Source: Streptomyces sp. NBC_01551 (GTDB lineage Bacteria; Actinomycetota; Actinomycetes; Streptomycetales; Streptomycetaceae). Taken from it: a stretch of DNA of 64,000 nucleotides. Shown here piece by piece: positions 52,878 through 62,141 of this stretch (position 1 is its first letter; each line of letters starts with the position of its first letter). The stretch lies in NCBI RefSeq assembly GCF_026339935.1, contig NZ_JAPEPX010000001.1, positions 620,001-684,000 on the forward strand, in the 5' to 3' direction. The notes beneath the pieces are model-generated. The model saw only the letters and a program-made list of their open reading frames with translations, was not told where the DNA came from and did no database searches. Made by a program: the position numbers and the translations under genes.

Positions 52878-54287
52878 TCAGGCCATAGCCGCGCCGGTTC
52901 CCGCGATCACCTCGGGCCGCAGCAGGGCGGCGAGCCTCTCGGCCGGCAGCAGGCCCCTCTCCAGGACCAGCTCGGCCACACCCCGGCCACTGGCGAGGGC
53001 TTCCTTGGCGATGTCGGTGGCGGCCGTGTATCCGATGTGCGGGTTCAGGGCGGTCACCAGGCCGATGGAGTTCTCTACGGTGGCGCGCAGCACCTCGGTG
53101 TTGGCGGTGATGCCGGCCACGCAGCGCTCGGCGAGGGTGAGGCAGGCCGCGCGCAGGTGGGTTATGGACTTCGACAGAGAGTGCAGGATGACCGGCTCGA
53201 AGGCGTTGAGCTGGAGCTGTCCGGCTTCGGCGGCCATGGTGATGGTGATGTCATTGCCGATCACCTCGAAGGCGACCTGGTTGACGACCTCCGGGATCAC
53301 CGGGTTGACCTTGCCGGGCATGATGCTCGAACCCGCCTGCACCGGCGGCAGGTTGATCTCGCCGAAGCCGGCGCGCGGCCCGGAGGACAGCAGGCGCAGG
53401 TCGTTGCAGGTCTTGGACAGTTTGACGGCGATGCGCTTGAGTACACCGGACATCTGGACGAACGCGCCGCAGTCCTGGGTGGCTTCGACCAGGTTGGCCG
53501 CGGTGACCAGGGGCAGCCCGGTGATGTCGGCAAGGTGGCGGCGGGCCGATTCGGCGTATCCGGCGGGGGCGTTGAGACCCGTGCCGATCGCGGTCGCGCC
53601 GAGGTTGATCTCAAGAATCAGCTCGACGGCCTCAGCGAGCCGGCTGCGGTCCTCGTCGAGCATGACGGCGAAGGCGGAGAACTCCTGCCCGAGCGTCATC
53701 GGCACGGCGTCCTGCAACTGGGTGCGGCCCATCTTCAGAACGTCGCGGAACTCGACGGCCTTGCGGGCGAACGTGTCCTGGAGGACGGCCATGGCGTCGA
53801 GCAGGCCACGCACCGCGGAGACGGTCGCGATCCGCACGGCGGTCGGGTAGACGTCGTTGGTGGACTGGCCGAGGTTGACGTCCTCGTTGGGGTGCAGGTG
53901 CCGGTACTCGCCCCTGGCGTGGCCCAGCAGCTCCAGCGCCCGATTGGCGATGACCTCGTTGGCGTTCATGTTGGTCGAGGTGCCGGCGCCGCCCTGGATG
54001 ACATCGACGACAAACTGGTCGTGGAGCTTGCCGCCGCGTATCTCCTGGCAGGCGGCGACGATCACGGCTGCCTTCGCGGGCTCCAGCAGGCCGAGTTCCT
54101 CGTTGGCGAGGGCGGCGGCCTCCTTGACGGCGGCGAGGGCGTCGATCAGGTGCGGGTAGGCGGAGATGGGCGTCCCGGTGATGGGAAAGTTCTCGGTGGC
54201 GCGCAGGGTGTGGACGCCCCAGTAGGCGTCGGCGGGGACGTCGCGGTCTCCGAGCAGGTCGTGTTCGCTGCGGGTGGCGGCGGTCAT
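52878..54287 (-). CDS. aspA: aspartate ammonia-lyase (469 aa)
   Basis: Converts L-aspartate to fumarate and ammonia. Fumarase/aspartase superfamily signatures are complete: GGAGTSTNMNANEVIANRA, NLGQSTNDVYPTAVR, GRTQLQDAVPMTLGQEF and the GSSIMPGKVNPV loop with the catalytic Ser region. Length (469) is standard. Start ATG at 54287 (MTAATRSEHD). Last gene of the asparagine operon, taking the aspartate made by the asparaginase into the TCA cycle. Confidence 0.93.
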   Translation of the reverse strand: MTAATRSEHDLLGDRDVPADAYWGVHTLRATENFPITGTPISAYPHLIDALAAVKEAAALANEELGLLEPAKAAVIVAACQEIRGGKLHDQFVVDVIQGGAGTSTNMNANEVIANRALELLGHARGEYRHLHPNEDVNLGQSTNDVYPTAVRIATVSAVRGLLDAMAVLQDTFARKAVEFRDVLKMGRTQLQDAVPMTLGQEFSAFAVMLDEDRSRLAEAVELILEINLGATAIGTGLNAPAGYAESARRHLADITGLPLVTAANLVEATQDCGAFVQMSGVLKRIAVKLSKTCNDLRLLSSGPRAGFGEINLPPVQAGSSIMPGKVNPVIPEVVNQVAFEVIGNDITITMAAEAGQLQLNAFEPVILHSLSKSITHLRAACLTLAERCVAGITANTEVLRATVENSIGLVTALNPHIGYTAATDIAKEALASGRGVAELVLERGLLPAERLAALLRPEVIAGTGAAMA

Positions 54288-54343
54288 GGGTGTGCGGCCC
54301 TCTTCCTGAGGTGGGTGGGTCAAAGTGGTGAAAGGGGATGGAG

Positions 54344-55360
54344 TCAGGCGGTGGCGGGGACGCTGGGCGGGTTCAGCGCCGCCACCGGCTGGATGCCGCC
54401 GACGGGCCGGCCGCCGCCGGTCATCGGCTCGCCCTCGAACCCGGCGAGCAGCCGCGGCTCGACTCCCGCCCGGGCGAGGGCTGCGGCCGTGACCGGGATG
54501 CGCGCCCGGTCCGCCCCGTCGGCGATCTTCACTGCGACGGCGCGGCCGTCGGGCAGCGCGGCCACCTGGACGCCCTCGAAGCCGTCCTTGGCCAGCAGCC
54601 CGGGCACCGCGCGCATCAGCTGGGCCGTGTCTCGCCCTGTGCCGGAGGCCATCTCCGGGTGGACGCGCAGCGCGTCCGCCACCCGGCGCCCGGCGGTGTC
54701 CGGACCGGCCGTGGCGATGCGGGCGGCGGCGCGGGCCAGGCCGTGCAGGGACACTGCGAACAGCGGGGCTCCGCAGCCGTCGACGGTGACGTTCGCGATG
54801 TGCTGGCCGGTGAGTTCCTCGACGACCTCGGCGATCGCCCTCTGAAGCGGGTGGCCCGGGTCGAGGTAGCTCTCCAGGGGCCAGCCGGCCAGCTTGCACA
54901 GGTACAGCATCGCCGCGTGCTTGCCGGAGCAGTTCTGGGCGAGCCGGGAAGGCCCGCGGCCCTCACGCACCCAGGCATCCCGGACCGCCCGGGCGTACGG
55001 CACGTCGGGGACGTTGCGCAGGTCGTCCTCGGTGAGGCCGGCCAGTTCGAGGATCAGCCGGGTACCTGCGAGGTGGTGCTCCTCGCCGGAGTGGCTGCCC
55101 ATCGAGAGGGAGAGCAGGGCGCCGTCGAGCGGCAGCCCGGCCCGCACCATGGCGAGGGCCTGGACCGGCTTGAGGGCTGAGCGCGGGTAGCAGGCGGCCT
55201 CGATGTCTCCGATGCTCAACCGGACGTCGCCATTACCGCCGAGGACGACGACGGATCCGTAGTGGACTCCCTCGATCACGCCGCCCCGGGTGACGTGGGC
55301 GACGGGTGCATGCTGGGGCTCGCGCATCGCGGGCGCGTCCGCGAGGAGACTGCTTCGCAT
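54344..55360 (-). CDS. L-asparaginase II family protein (338 aa)
   Basis: Asparaginase_II family (distinct from the bacterial type I/II two-Thr enzymes): VAHVTRGGVIEGVHYGSVVV start, RSALKPVQALAMV, GSHSGEEHH, NCSGKHAAML and DGCGAPLFAVSL. Hydrolyses asparagine to aspartate and ammonia, feeding the aspartase gene downstream. ATG at 55360 with GAGG five bases ahead; a GTG one codon earlier is less likely. Confidence 0.9.
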   Translation of the reverse strand: MRSSLLADAPAMREPQHAPVAHVTRGGVIEGVHYGSVVVLGGNGDVRLSIGDIEAACYPRSALKPVQALAMVRAGLPLDGALLSLSMGSHSGEEHHLAGTRLILELAGLTEDDLRNVPDVPYARAVRDAWVREGRGPSRLAQNCSGKHAAMLYLCKLAGWPLESYLDPGHPLQRAIAEVVEELTGQHIANVTVDGCGAPLFAVSLHGLARAAARIATAGPDTAGRRVADALRVHPEMASGTGRDTAQLMRAVPGLLAKDGFEGVQVAALPDGRAVAVKIADGADRARIPVTAAALARAGVEPRLLAGFEGEPMTGGGRPVGGIQPVAALNPPSVPATA

Positions 55361-55448
55361 CACTGCCTCGTTTAGTGGTGGGTTGCTGCTGACCGGGGTG
55401 GCCGGCGGCAGGCCCGGCCAGGGGGACGGGCCGCGTCCGCCGCCCGGC

Positions 55449-56888
55449 TCAGCCGTCGCTCTTCGCGGCGGCGCGCGCCACGCGGCCGCGGACGGCGTAC
55501 CAGCCGGCGACCAGCGCCGCGGCGATCAGTGGCACGCACAGCACGGTGGTGCGCGCCGCTCCTCCGTCGGCGTACATGAGGACCAGGACGGAGGCGAGGA
55601 AGGCCAGTGTCACGAGTTCGGTCCACGGGGACCCGGGCAGGCGGTAGGAGGGACGGGTCAGTTTGCCGTCACGGGTCTTCCGCCAGAAGAAGAGGTGGCA
55701 GACCATGATCATGCCCCAGGTGGCGAGGATGCCGATGGCCGCGAGGTTGAGCACGATCTCAAACGCATCCGCCGGAACCACGAAGTTGAGCCCGACGCCG
55801 AGGACGCACATGCCGCTGGTGAGCAGGATGCCGCCGTAGGGCACCTGGGTGCGGCTGAGCCGGGCGGTGAAGCGCGGGGCGGAGCCGTTGACGGCCATCG
55901 AGCGCAGGATGCGGCCCGTGGAGTAGAGGCCGGAGTTGAGCGAGGACATGGCGGCGGTGAGGACGACCAGGTTCATCACGCCGCCGGCCGCCGGCACACC
56001 GATGTGGGAGAGCACGGTCACGAACGGGCTCTGGCCGGCGCTGTAGCTGCTCCACGGCATCAGCATCGACAGCAGGACGACCGAGCCGACGTAGAAGAGG
56101 CCCACACGCCACATGATCGAGTTGATCGCCTTCGGCATGATCTCCTCGGGGTTCTCGGTCTCACCGGCCGTGACGCCGACCAGCTCGACGGAGGCGTAGG
56201 CGAAGACGACCCCCTGGATGATCAGCAGCATGGGCAGCAGGCCGTTGGGGAAGATCCCGCCGTTGCCGGTGATCAGAGCAGATCCGGGGACGGCGCCGTC
56301 GACGGGATGCCGGGTGACCAGGAGGAAGATCCCGATCCCCATGAAGACCACCAGCGCGCTGACCTTGACGATGGCGAACCAGAACTCCAGTTCGCCGAAG
56401 ATCCGCACCGAGATGAGGTTCACGGTGAGGACCACGGCCAGGGCTATGAGGGCGATCACCCACTGGGGGACATCGGAGAACAGGTGCCAGTAGTGGGTGT
56501 ACGTGGCGACGGCCGTGATGTCGGCGATGCCGGTGGTCGCCCAGTTGAGGAAGTACATCCAGCCCGCGGTGTACGCGCCCTTCTCCCCGAGGAACTCCCG
56601 GGCGTACGACACGAAGGCGCCGGAGGACGGCCGGTACAGGACGAGCTCGCCGAGCGCGCGCACGACGAGGAACGCGAACACGCCGCAGACGGCGTAGGCG
56701 ACGAACAGGGAGGGCCCGGCCTCGGCGAGGCGCCCGCCCGCGCCGAGGAACAGCCCGGTGCCGATCGCACCCCCGATGGCGATCATGTTGACGTGCCGGG
56801 GTTTCAAGGACTTGCTGTAGCCGGTGTCCCCGGCGTCGACATGACGGGCCGTGGGGCGCTTCTCGTCTTTGAGGAACTGCTCGCTCAC
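55449..56888 (-). CDS. amino acid permease, probable L-asparagine permease (479 aa)
   Basis: APC-superfamily transporter with twelve helices: [18 protein letters not shown] (first helix motif), [38 protein letters not shown] and [20 protein letters not shown] are typical of the AnsP/GabP group. Brings asparagine into the cell. GTG at 56888 overlaps the FadR-type gene's stop (GTGA), so expression is coupled to the regulator. Confidence 0.9.
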   Translation of the reverse strand: MSEQFLKDEKRPTARHVDAGDTGYSKSLKPRHVNMIAIGGAIGTGLFLGAGGRLAEAGPSLFVAYAVCGVFAFLVVRALGELVLYRPSSGAFVSYAREFLGEKGAYTAGWMYFLNWATTGIADITAVATYTHYWHLFSDVPQWVIALIALAVVLTVNLISVRIFGELEFWFAIVKVSALVVFMGIGIFLLVTRHPVDGAVPGSALITGNGGIFPNGLLPMLLIIQGVVFAYASVELVGVTAGETENPEEIMPKAINSIMWRVGLFYVGSVVLLSMLMPWSSYSAGQSPFVTVLSHIGVPAAGGVMNLVVLTAAMSSLNSGLYSTGRILRSMAVNGSAPRFTARLSRTQVPYGGILLTSGMCVLGVGLNFVVPADAFEIVLNLAAIGILATWGMIMVCHLFFWRKTRDGKLTRPSYRLPGSPWTELVTLAFLASVLVLMYADGGAARTTVLCVPLIAAALVAGWYAVRGRVARAAAKSDG

Positions 56889-57613
56889 GCCTCGGGTCTG
56901 CCTTCCGTGGAAGTGTCCGTGCGCTGGGGGCGCACGATGTCGGTGAGGGTCGTCTCGACCCGCAGCAGGTGGTGGGACATGGCCTCCACCGCGTCGTGCT
57001 CGGAACCGTCGACCAGCGCTTCGAGGATGGCCCGGTGCTCGCAGTTGGACTGCTCGCGCCGGCCGCCGAGCTCGTTGAGGAAGGTCGACTGACGCGCCAG
57101 CGCGTCGCGGATCTCCTCGATGACGCGGCGGAAGACGGGGTTGCGGGATGCCTCGGCCACCGCCAGGTGGAAGACGGTGTCCATCGCCACCCACGCGGTG
57201 GTGTCGGTCTCCTGCTCCATCCGGTCGAGCAGGTGGCCCAGATGGTCCAGGTCCTCCGGGGTGCGGCGCAGCGCGGCGTACCCGGCGACCGGAATCTCGA
57301 CGTGCCGGCGCACCTCGAGCAGGTCGCTTGCGGCGTAGTCGCCGAAGGTGGGGTCCTCGACCGTGTTCGCCAGGACGAACGTGCCCTTGCCGCTCCTGGA
57401 GACGGTCAGGCCCATGGCCTGGAGAGCTCGGAGCGCCTCCCGCAACACGGGCCGGCTGACCTCGAGGCTCCGGCACAACTCGGCTTCGGAGGGGAGCTTG
57501 TCACCCACGACGTACTGACCGCGCTCGATGGCGCTGCGCAGGTGGCCGTAGACCGCTTCCATCGCGCTTACGCGCCGCGGTACGCCACCTGTCTGGCTGT
57601 CTGACAGGTTCAC
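56885..57613 (-). CDS. FadR-subfamily GntR regulator (242 aa)
   Basis: Winged HTH (about 20-75: [45 protein letters not shown]) and an FCD all-helical effector domain with metal-site residues ([23 protein letters not shown]). Probably controls the asparagine permease, asparaginase and aspartase genes that follow. The GTG at 57613 has no Shine-Dalgarno and lies where a promoter (57620-57649) would start transcription: a leaderless gene. An internal ATG (57562) is a weaker alternative. Confidence 0.88.
   Translation of the reverse strand: MNLSDSQTGGVPRRVSAMEAVYGHLRSAIERGQYVVGDKLPSEAELCRSLEVSRPVLREALRALQAMGLTVSRSGKGTFVLANTVEDPTFGDYAASDLLEVRRHVEIPVAGYAALRRTPEDLDHLGHLLDRMEQETDTTAWVAMDTVFHLAVAEASRNPVFRRVIEEIRDALARQSTFLNELGGRREQSNCEHRAILEALVDGSEHDAVEAMSHHLLRVETTLTDIVRPQRTDTSTEGRPEA
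57587..57609. promoter_or_regulatory. palindromes at the 5' end of the FadR gene
   Basis: ACCTGTC and GACAGGT (57587-57593 and 57603-57609) form one inverted repeat; inside it CTGTCTGACAG (57597-57607) is a perfect 11-bp palindrome. They overlap the first codons of the gene. Candidate autoregulatory operator. Confidence 0.5.
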
Positions 57614-57619
57614 GCTGCG

Positions 57620-57649
57620 ATCTTGCGGGCTGCGCCAGGAGGGTGTCAA
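57620..57649 (-). promoter_or_regulatory. leaderless promoter of the FadR-led operon
   Basis: On the minus strand: perfect -35 TTGACA (57644-57649), 18-base spacer, -10-like CAAGAT (57620-57625). The predicted start point is at the GTG start codon. It overlaps the 3' end of the upstream amidotransferase gene. A 12-bp palindrome (GACACCTGTGTC, 57650-57661) lies directly upstream. Confidence 0.65.
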
Positions 57650-58437
57650 GACACCTGTGTCGGGAAAATCGGGCCCGGCGGGCTTCGTACCGGGCGCACC
57701 TTCCGGCCGGCCACCCGAGCAGGCTCGGCGCTCGCGGCGGAACTCGCAGCCGCCACCAAGGCGTGCACGACCGGCGCGTCGACACCCATCTCCGGGTGCC
57801 ACTGGACGCCCACGGCGAAGCGGTGCCGGGAGCTCTCGATCGCCTCGACGGTGCCGTCCGCCGCACGGGCGGCCACGATGAACCCGGCGCCCAGGCGATC
57901 CACCGCCTGATGATGATGCGTGGCGACCTCGCGGGTCCCCGGCAGGAGGGCGCCGATCCGGGTCCCCGGCACGGTGGTGACGGCGTGGGCGCAGAAGTGG
58001 CCCCGGTAGGGGTTGTGGTCGTCGTGTCCTACGCTGTCGGGCAGGTGCTGGATGAGGGTGCCGCCCGCGTGCACGTTCATCAGCTGCATTCCCCGGCATA
58101 CTCCGAGCACGGGTATGTCGCGGGCGAGGCAGGCGACCAGCACAGCGCGTTCCCACCGGTCGCGCTCGCGGACCGGCGGGCCCGTGCGCGGGTGGGGCGG
58201 CGCACCGTACAGGGCGGGATCCAGGTCCTCACCGCCCGTCAGGATGACCGCGTCCAGACGCTCGACCACATCGGCCGCGGCCTCCGGCGCGTCCGGCGGC
58301 AGCAGAACGGCGCGGCCGCCCGCCGCCCGGAGACAGCCGACGTAGGCCGCGGGCAGCACCGCGGCGGGCAGGTCCCACTCGCCCCACTGGGCGTCGGCCA
58401 GGTAGGTGGTGAGTCCGATGAGTGGTGGCTGGGGCAT
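57646..58437 (-). CDS. class I glutamine amidotransferase-like hydrolase, PuuD type (263 aa)
   Basis: Peptidase C26 family (gamma-glutamyl-gamma-aminobutyrate hydrolase-like): IGLTTYLADAQWGEW start, VILTGGEDLDP, nucleophile Cys114 in GVCRGMQ, THHHQAVDRLG, and catalytic His in VQWHPEM. Cleaves a gamma-glutamyl amide or a related compound in the cytoplasm. It has an AAGGAAG Shine-Dalgarno, precedes the FadR gene, and is divergent from LysR. The substrate in this operon is unknown. Confidence 0.88.
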   Translation of the reverse strand: MPQPPLIGLTTYLADAQWGEWDLPAAVLPAAYVGCLRAAGGRAVLLPPDAPEAAADVVERLDAVILTGGEDLDPALYGAPPHPRTGPPVRERDRWERAVLVACLARDIPVLGVCRGMQLMNVHAGGTLIQHLPDSVGHDDHNPYRGHFCAHAVTTVPGTRIGALLPGTREVATHHHQAVDRLGAGFIVAARAADGTVEAIESSRHRFAVGVQWHPEMGVDAPVVHALVAAASSAASAEPARVAGRKVRPVRSPPGPIFPTQVS

Positions 58438-58607
58438 ACCACTTCCTTTCAGGGCATGCGAGGTGATCGTCGACGGCCGGATCCACACCCGCGCCGGCAG
58501 ACGTCCCCGGCCGCGGCGGGCTGCGGCAGAAGACGGACGGGGCACTGGCGGAGGGGCACCGCGACGGCGAGGGGAGCGGCGGTCACGCCCCGGCAACGCG
58601 GGCTTGC

Positions 58608-58663
58608 GTTTTTCTTGCCGCGAGCAGAATCCTGCTGGCGTTCATCCGCAATCACAAGAAAAC
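58608..58663. promoter_or_regulatory. inverted repeats in the lysR / amidotransferase gap
   Basis: GTTTTTCTTG (58608-58617) and CAAGAAAAC (58655-58663) are near-perfect inverted arms, with a small AGCAG-AATC-CTGCT hairpin between them (58624-58637). The AT-rich arms stand out from the surrounding GC-rich DNA. They may be paired LysR-binding sites; no classical T-N11-A box was clearly dominant. Confidence 0.45.
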
Positions 58664-58682
58664 ACATCTTCGCGACAGATAA

Positions 58683-59606
58683 GTGAGCCTTAACTCCGTG
58701 CACGGACTCGACCCCCGCCTGCTCGCCACCCTCGAAGCCGTCGTGCGGCACGGCTCCTTCAACGCCGCCGCACGCGAGCTCGGCTACAGCGCGCCCGCGG
58801 TCTCCCAGCAGATCGCCGAACTCGAACGCCGCGCGGGCCTGAGAGTGCTGGAGCGCCGGCCCGTGCGCGCCACACCGGCCGGCGAAGTCCTTCTCGACGC
58901 CGAGCAGGGCGTCCGCAACGCGTTGGCGACGGCATCGGTGGAACTCGACGCCATGCGCGCGGGTACGGCCGGACGGATCCGTCTCGGCGCCTTCGCCTCG
59001 GCCGCCACCAGCATCGTTCCGCAAGCGCTGGCCCAACTCCACACGGCCTACCCCCACGTGCAGGTCAGCCTCGGCCAACTGGAACCCGAGGCCTGCTACA
59101 ACCGGCTCAAGCGGGGGGACATGGACCTGGCCCTCAGCTACGACTACGACTTCATCCCCGTCCCGCCACCCCGGATGCTGCGCCGGACGCTGGTCGCACG
59201 GGATCCGGTGGTGGCCGTGGTCCCGGCACACCACCGCCTGGCCGACAGGGAGGTCATCGACCTGGCCAGCCTCGCGTCCGAGACCTGGATCGCGGCTCCG
59301 GAGGCCGCACTGCGCCTGGAACTGCTTTCCCAGATGGCCAAGACGCCTGGCTTCCAGGCCCGCCTGCAATACGAGGGGGACGACTTCAACACCGTGCTCG
59401 GCTTCGTGGCCGCAGGCCTGTGCGTGGCCGTCATGCCGCAACTCGCCCTGCCCCGCGCCAACACCCAGGTCGTGGCCCGCCCCCTGGCCGAGCCGCAGTT
59501 GACGCGCTTCATCTACGCCGTTCGCATCGACACCCGGCACGCCCCGCGCACCGTCCTGGACCTGGAGCAGATGCTCGCCGCGCAAGCGCTGGCCGCGCTC
59601 GCATGA
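58683..59606 (+). CDS. LysR-family regulator (307 aa)
   Basis: N-terminal winged HTH (LLATLEAVVRHGSFNAAARELGYSAPAVSQQIAELERRAGLRVLERR, about 12-60) and a LysR substrate-binding domain (about 95-300). GTG start at 58683 close to an AT-rich region. Divergent from the amidotransferase gene, which is its likely target; the co-inducer may be an amino acid or amide taken up by the adjacent operon. Confidence 0.9.
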   Translation: MSLNSVHGLDPRLLATLEAVVRHGSFNAAARELGYSAPAVSQQIAELERRAGLRVLERRPVRATPAGEVLLDAEQGVRNALATASVELDAMRAGTAGRIRLGAFASAATSIVPQALAQLHTAYPHVQVSLGQLEPEACYNRLKRGDMDLALSYDYDFIPVPPPRMLRRTLVARDPVVAVVPAHHRLADREVIDLASLASETWIAAPEAALRLELLSQMAKTPGFQARLQYEGDDFNTVLGFVAAGLCVAVMPQLALPRANTQVVARPLAEPQLTRFIYAVRIDTRHAPRTVLDLEQMLAAQALAALA

Positions 59607-59816
59607 GGCTGCGGCGGGCGGCTACCGGAGGCGAACGGAGCGTGAACCCACGTGAAATGCGCCAAGTTGACGGCGGCCGCACGCGCGTAGACCGGGTGGC
59701 GACGCCCGGTCTCCCGGCTTGTCCGACTACCGGACGCGGTGGCTGAAAGTTAAACTATTCTGTGACGGGCGGCCTACGTTTGCGGCGGTTGACGTTCCAG
59801 CGAGAGGAAACCCCTC

Positions 59817-61082
59817 ATGACCGCCGCCGACAGTGCGCCGCGAACGGCCCGCGTTCTCACCGGCTACCGCCCCGAGGACGGCTTCATGGCCGTGGAGCTG
59901 GACCCCCCTCCGGGCGAGTACGTATGGCACGACGAGCACGCCGAGCAGCAGGAGCAGCGCTACGGCCCGGGTGCGGGCTACCATCAGTGGCTGGCAGTGG
60001 ACGCACGCGACGGCGCCGTATGGTTCGGCGACATCGACTGGCGGGCCCCGTCCGAAGACCTCGGCAGCCAGCTCCCCGGCCTCCCCCGCAGGGCACTCGG
60101 CGACGGGGCCGTCCCGGCCTCCGGAATAATGGTGCAGCTGCTCGGCCACCTGGCCCATGACGAACAGCGCGGCTGCTCCTGGCGCTTCTTCACCGCTGAG
60201 GAACTGCACGCGCTCGCCCTGCGCATACTCCCCGCCGTGCAGCGGCTCGTGGACTCCATCCACCGCATCGGACCGGGCGACGAACTGGAGTGGTCGGCCG
60301 AGGCCGCCACCGCCTGGGACGACATCGAGCAGGCCGCGACCCACACCTTCGATCCCTCCGGCGATCTCCGCTGGCCCAGGCTGCGCACGACACCGGTCCC
60401 TGCCTGGCGTGTCGAGGTCGGCGCGTTCCTCGCCATGAACCCCGGTCTGTGCGATCCCTCCTGGGGCCTGGCCACGGACGCGGAACTCGATGCCTACGCC
60501 GACTACAGTCCCGAGAGCGGCTATGGCGGTGTACCGGGGCGGATGTGCCGCGCCGCCGACCGGCAGATCGAGGACGGTTTCACTTTCTACGGCCACCGTG
60601 CCGCCCTGTACGCCTACCGCGCGCAGGCTTGCGGCGACCGTGTTCCGACAGACGCCCGCGTCTGGCTGGAGACGACAGAGGCGGGTCGGGGCACCTGGGA
60701 GGCAGCCAAGCCCCCCGGGGCCACCCTCGCCGACGTCCCCGACTGCGTGCTGGCGGCCTTGGCCGAAGGGTTCCAGAACTCCGCGCACCAGGAGGGTCTG
60801 GTCCTGACGGGCCTGGACGCCCATCTGCGCCGGTTGCGCGCCGAGGAACGCTCCGCCGTCGACCAGCAGCTCGTCCGCGAAGCCGAGGAAGTCAAACGCC
60901 ACGAAAACATGCTCAAGGACTTCCGCGCGGCACGGAACCGCACCGTGACACGGATCCTGGCCTGGTCCGATGGGCGCAGCGACGGGGAAATCGCCCGCCT
61001 GGCGTCCATGCCCGACGATTACGTCAGCGACTGGCGGGCCCGCCTGACCGACGAACAGACGACGGCCACACCCGCAACCTAA
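59817..61082 (+). CDS. unrecognised protein (421 aa), island gene
   Basis: Strong Shine-Dalgarno GAGAGGAAA before the ATG and coding-like GC3, but no family recognised. Acidic and Trp-rich, predicted mostly soluble; no signal peptide or membrane helix. The C-terminus (about 340-415: a coiled-coil-like LREAEEVKRHENMLKD stretch, then ILAWSDGRSDGEIARLASMPDDYV) resembles a sigma-70-region-4/HTH-like motif, so it could bind DNA or a partner at that end. An AT-rich promoter-like stretch (AAAGTTAAACTATTCTG) lies about 60 bases upstream. It could be accessory, defence or element-maintenance related. Confidence 0.75.
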   Translation: MTAADSAPRTARVLTGYRPEDGFMAVELDPPPGEYVWHDEHAEQQEQRYGPGAGYHQWLAVDARDGAVWFGDIDWRAPSEDLGSQLPGLPRRALGDGAVPASGIMVQLLGHLAHDEQRGCSWRFFTAEELHALALRILPAVQRLVDSIHRIGPGDELEWSAEAATAWDDIEQAATHTFDPSGDLRWPRLRTTPVPAWRVEVGAFLAMNPGLCDPSWGLATDAELDAYADYSPESGYGGVPGRMCRAADRQIEDGFTFYGHRAALYAYRAQACGDRVPTDARVWLETTEAGRGTWEAAKPPGATLADVPDCVLAALAEGFQNSAHQEGLVLTGLDAHLRRLRAEERSAVDQQLVREAEEVKRHENMLKDFRAARNRTVTRILAWSDGRSDGEIARLASMPDDYVSDWRARLTDEQTTATPAT

Positions 61083-61516
61083 AGCATGTGCGGCGAAGAC
61101 AGGGCACCCGCTCCGCAGCCTCACCGCCCGGGCAGCCCGTCGAGCGCCACGGCCGTCCGTAGACCGAGGCGACGGCCCGAGGCCTTGAGCTGGCGCCGCC
61201 GGCCCGCGGCGAGTACCGCTTGCGCGGGGTAGCCGGAGCCGGACCTGGCCGCTGTACCGGCGAGACGACCGGAGATGGTGCTCGTCGACGGCCTCGGGAC
61301 CAAACGCTCCTGGCTTGCTGCGCCCCGAGCTCCGGACTCCGGCCGCTGCGATCCGAAGCCGCCATCCTCAGCCGGTGCCTACGACCGGACATCGTGAACC
61401 CCTGCGCAGGGCAGCGACGCGGATGCAGTGGGCGCACGCAGCGCTAACAAGGGAAAGGCATTGGTCGCGGCGGCCTCGGGAGCGCGGTGGTCGCCTGTGG
61501 TCGCACCCTGGAAGCG
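61083..61516. other. 434-bp gap with no recognisable gene
   Basis: Between the unknown gene and the cation-transporter fragment. Several open frames exist on both strands, but none has a Shine-Dalgarno, recognisable motif or clear codon bias. It probably contains decayed element DNA where the missing upstream part of the integrase once lay. Confidence 0.5.
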
Positions 61517-61518
61517 TC

Positions 61519-61722
61519 CGAGTCGGCAACCGCCGAGGCGGAGCCGAGTTCGTGCCCGGCCTCGCGCTGGGCGGCCGACAGAAACGGCATCACGGCCAGG
61601 GACAGAGCGGCGAGCACGATGCCGGGGATGGACCGCTCGGCCTCTCCGGTGCCAGAGGGCGCCAGGACGGCGTCGACGGCGACGTCCGTGGCGAGCGCGA
61701 AGAACGAGAAGGCGATGATCTG
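61519..61722 (-). pseudogene. cation-diffusion-facilitator-type transporter fragment
   Basis: One frame reads IIAFSFFALATDVAVDAV, IPGIVLAALSLAVMPFLSAAQREAGHELGSASAVADS, matching the helix 3-5 region of CDF/cation transporters. Both ends are missing; the homology stops abruptly at the integrase remnant on one side. Confidence 0.6.
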
Positions 61723-61851
61723 ACCACCACTCAGCGCTACCTCCACCCCGACGCCGGCCAGATCACCGCAGCTGGTGCCGCGCTGTCCGCGCACCTCATG
61801 GTGCTCCGTGCACCTCGTTCGCTGCCAGTCACGGCCGTCACCGCGATCTGA
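61717..61851 (+). pseudogene. 3' end of a tyrosine integrase
   Basis: The last 45 codons of a phage/ICE-type tyrosine recombinase: LTTTQRYLHPD contains the catalytic Tyr (61738-61740), followed by ITAAGAALSAHL and the stop at 61851. Everything upstream is gone, interrupted by the cation-transporter fragment. Its position next to the tRNA attachment site is as expected for the element integrase. Confidence 0.8.
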
Positions 61852-61866
61852 CCCGCACGGGCCGAC

Positions 61867-61888
61867 CTGGTCCCCAACTGGTCCCCAA
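61867..61888 (+). repeat. right inner repeat, candidate integrase arm site
   Basis: 22 bases (CTGGTCCCCAACTGGTCCCC followed by AA) identical to part of 43283-43305 and in the same orientation. Each copy holds two CTGGTCCCCA units. In a circular element they would flank the core attachment site at about 59 and 95 bp, as integrase arm sites do. Confidence 0.6.
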
Positions 61889-61898
61889 AAATGATCAA

Positions 61899-61930
61899 GG
61901 GGCCGTTTCGGATTGCTCCGAAACGGCCCC
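61899..61930. terminator. perfect 14-bp hairpin terminator
   Basis: GGGGCCGTTTCGGA pairs perfectly with TCCGAAACGGCCCC around a TTGC loop. It lies between the integrase remnant and the tRNA-Pro 3' end and could stop transcription in both directions. Confidence 0.85.
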
Positions 61931-61947
61931 TGACCTCGACTCTTTCG

Positions 61948-62023
<76 letters not shown>

Positions 62024-62141
62024 ATGTGCTTCCGACTGGGCTTCCCACTTGGGGATTCCCGTCCCGGCGGCACATGCAGAACATTACCCCACGCCGAGGG
62101 GTGTGCACGCACGGGTAATCGGCGGGAGGGAGGATGAGGGG

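Noticed and set aside
61083..61516. Open frames on both strands in this gap as genes
   Set aside because: Arg-rich, no start signals and no recognisable domain; treated as decayed DNA.
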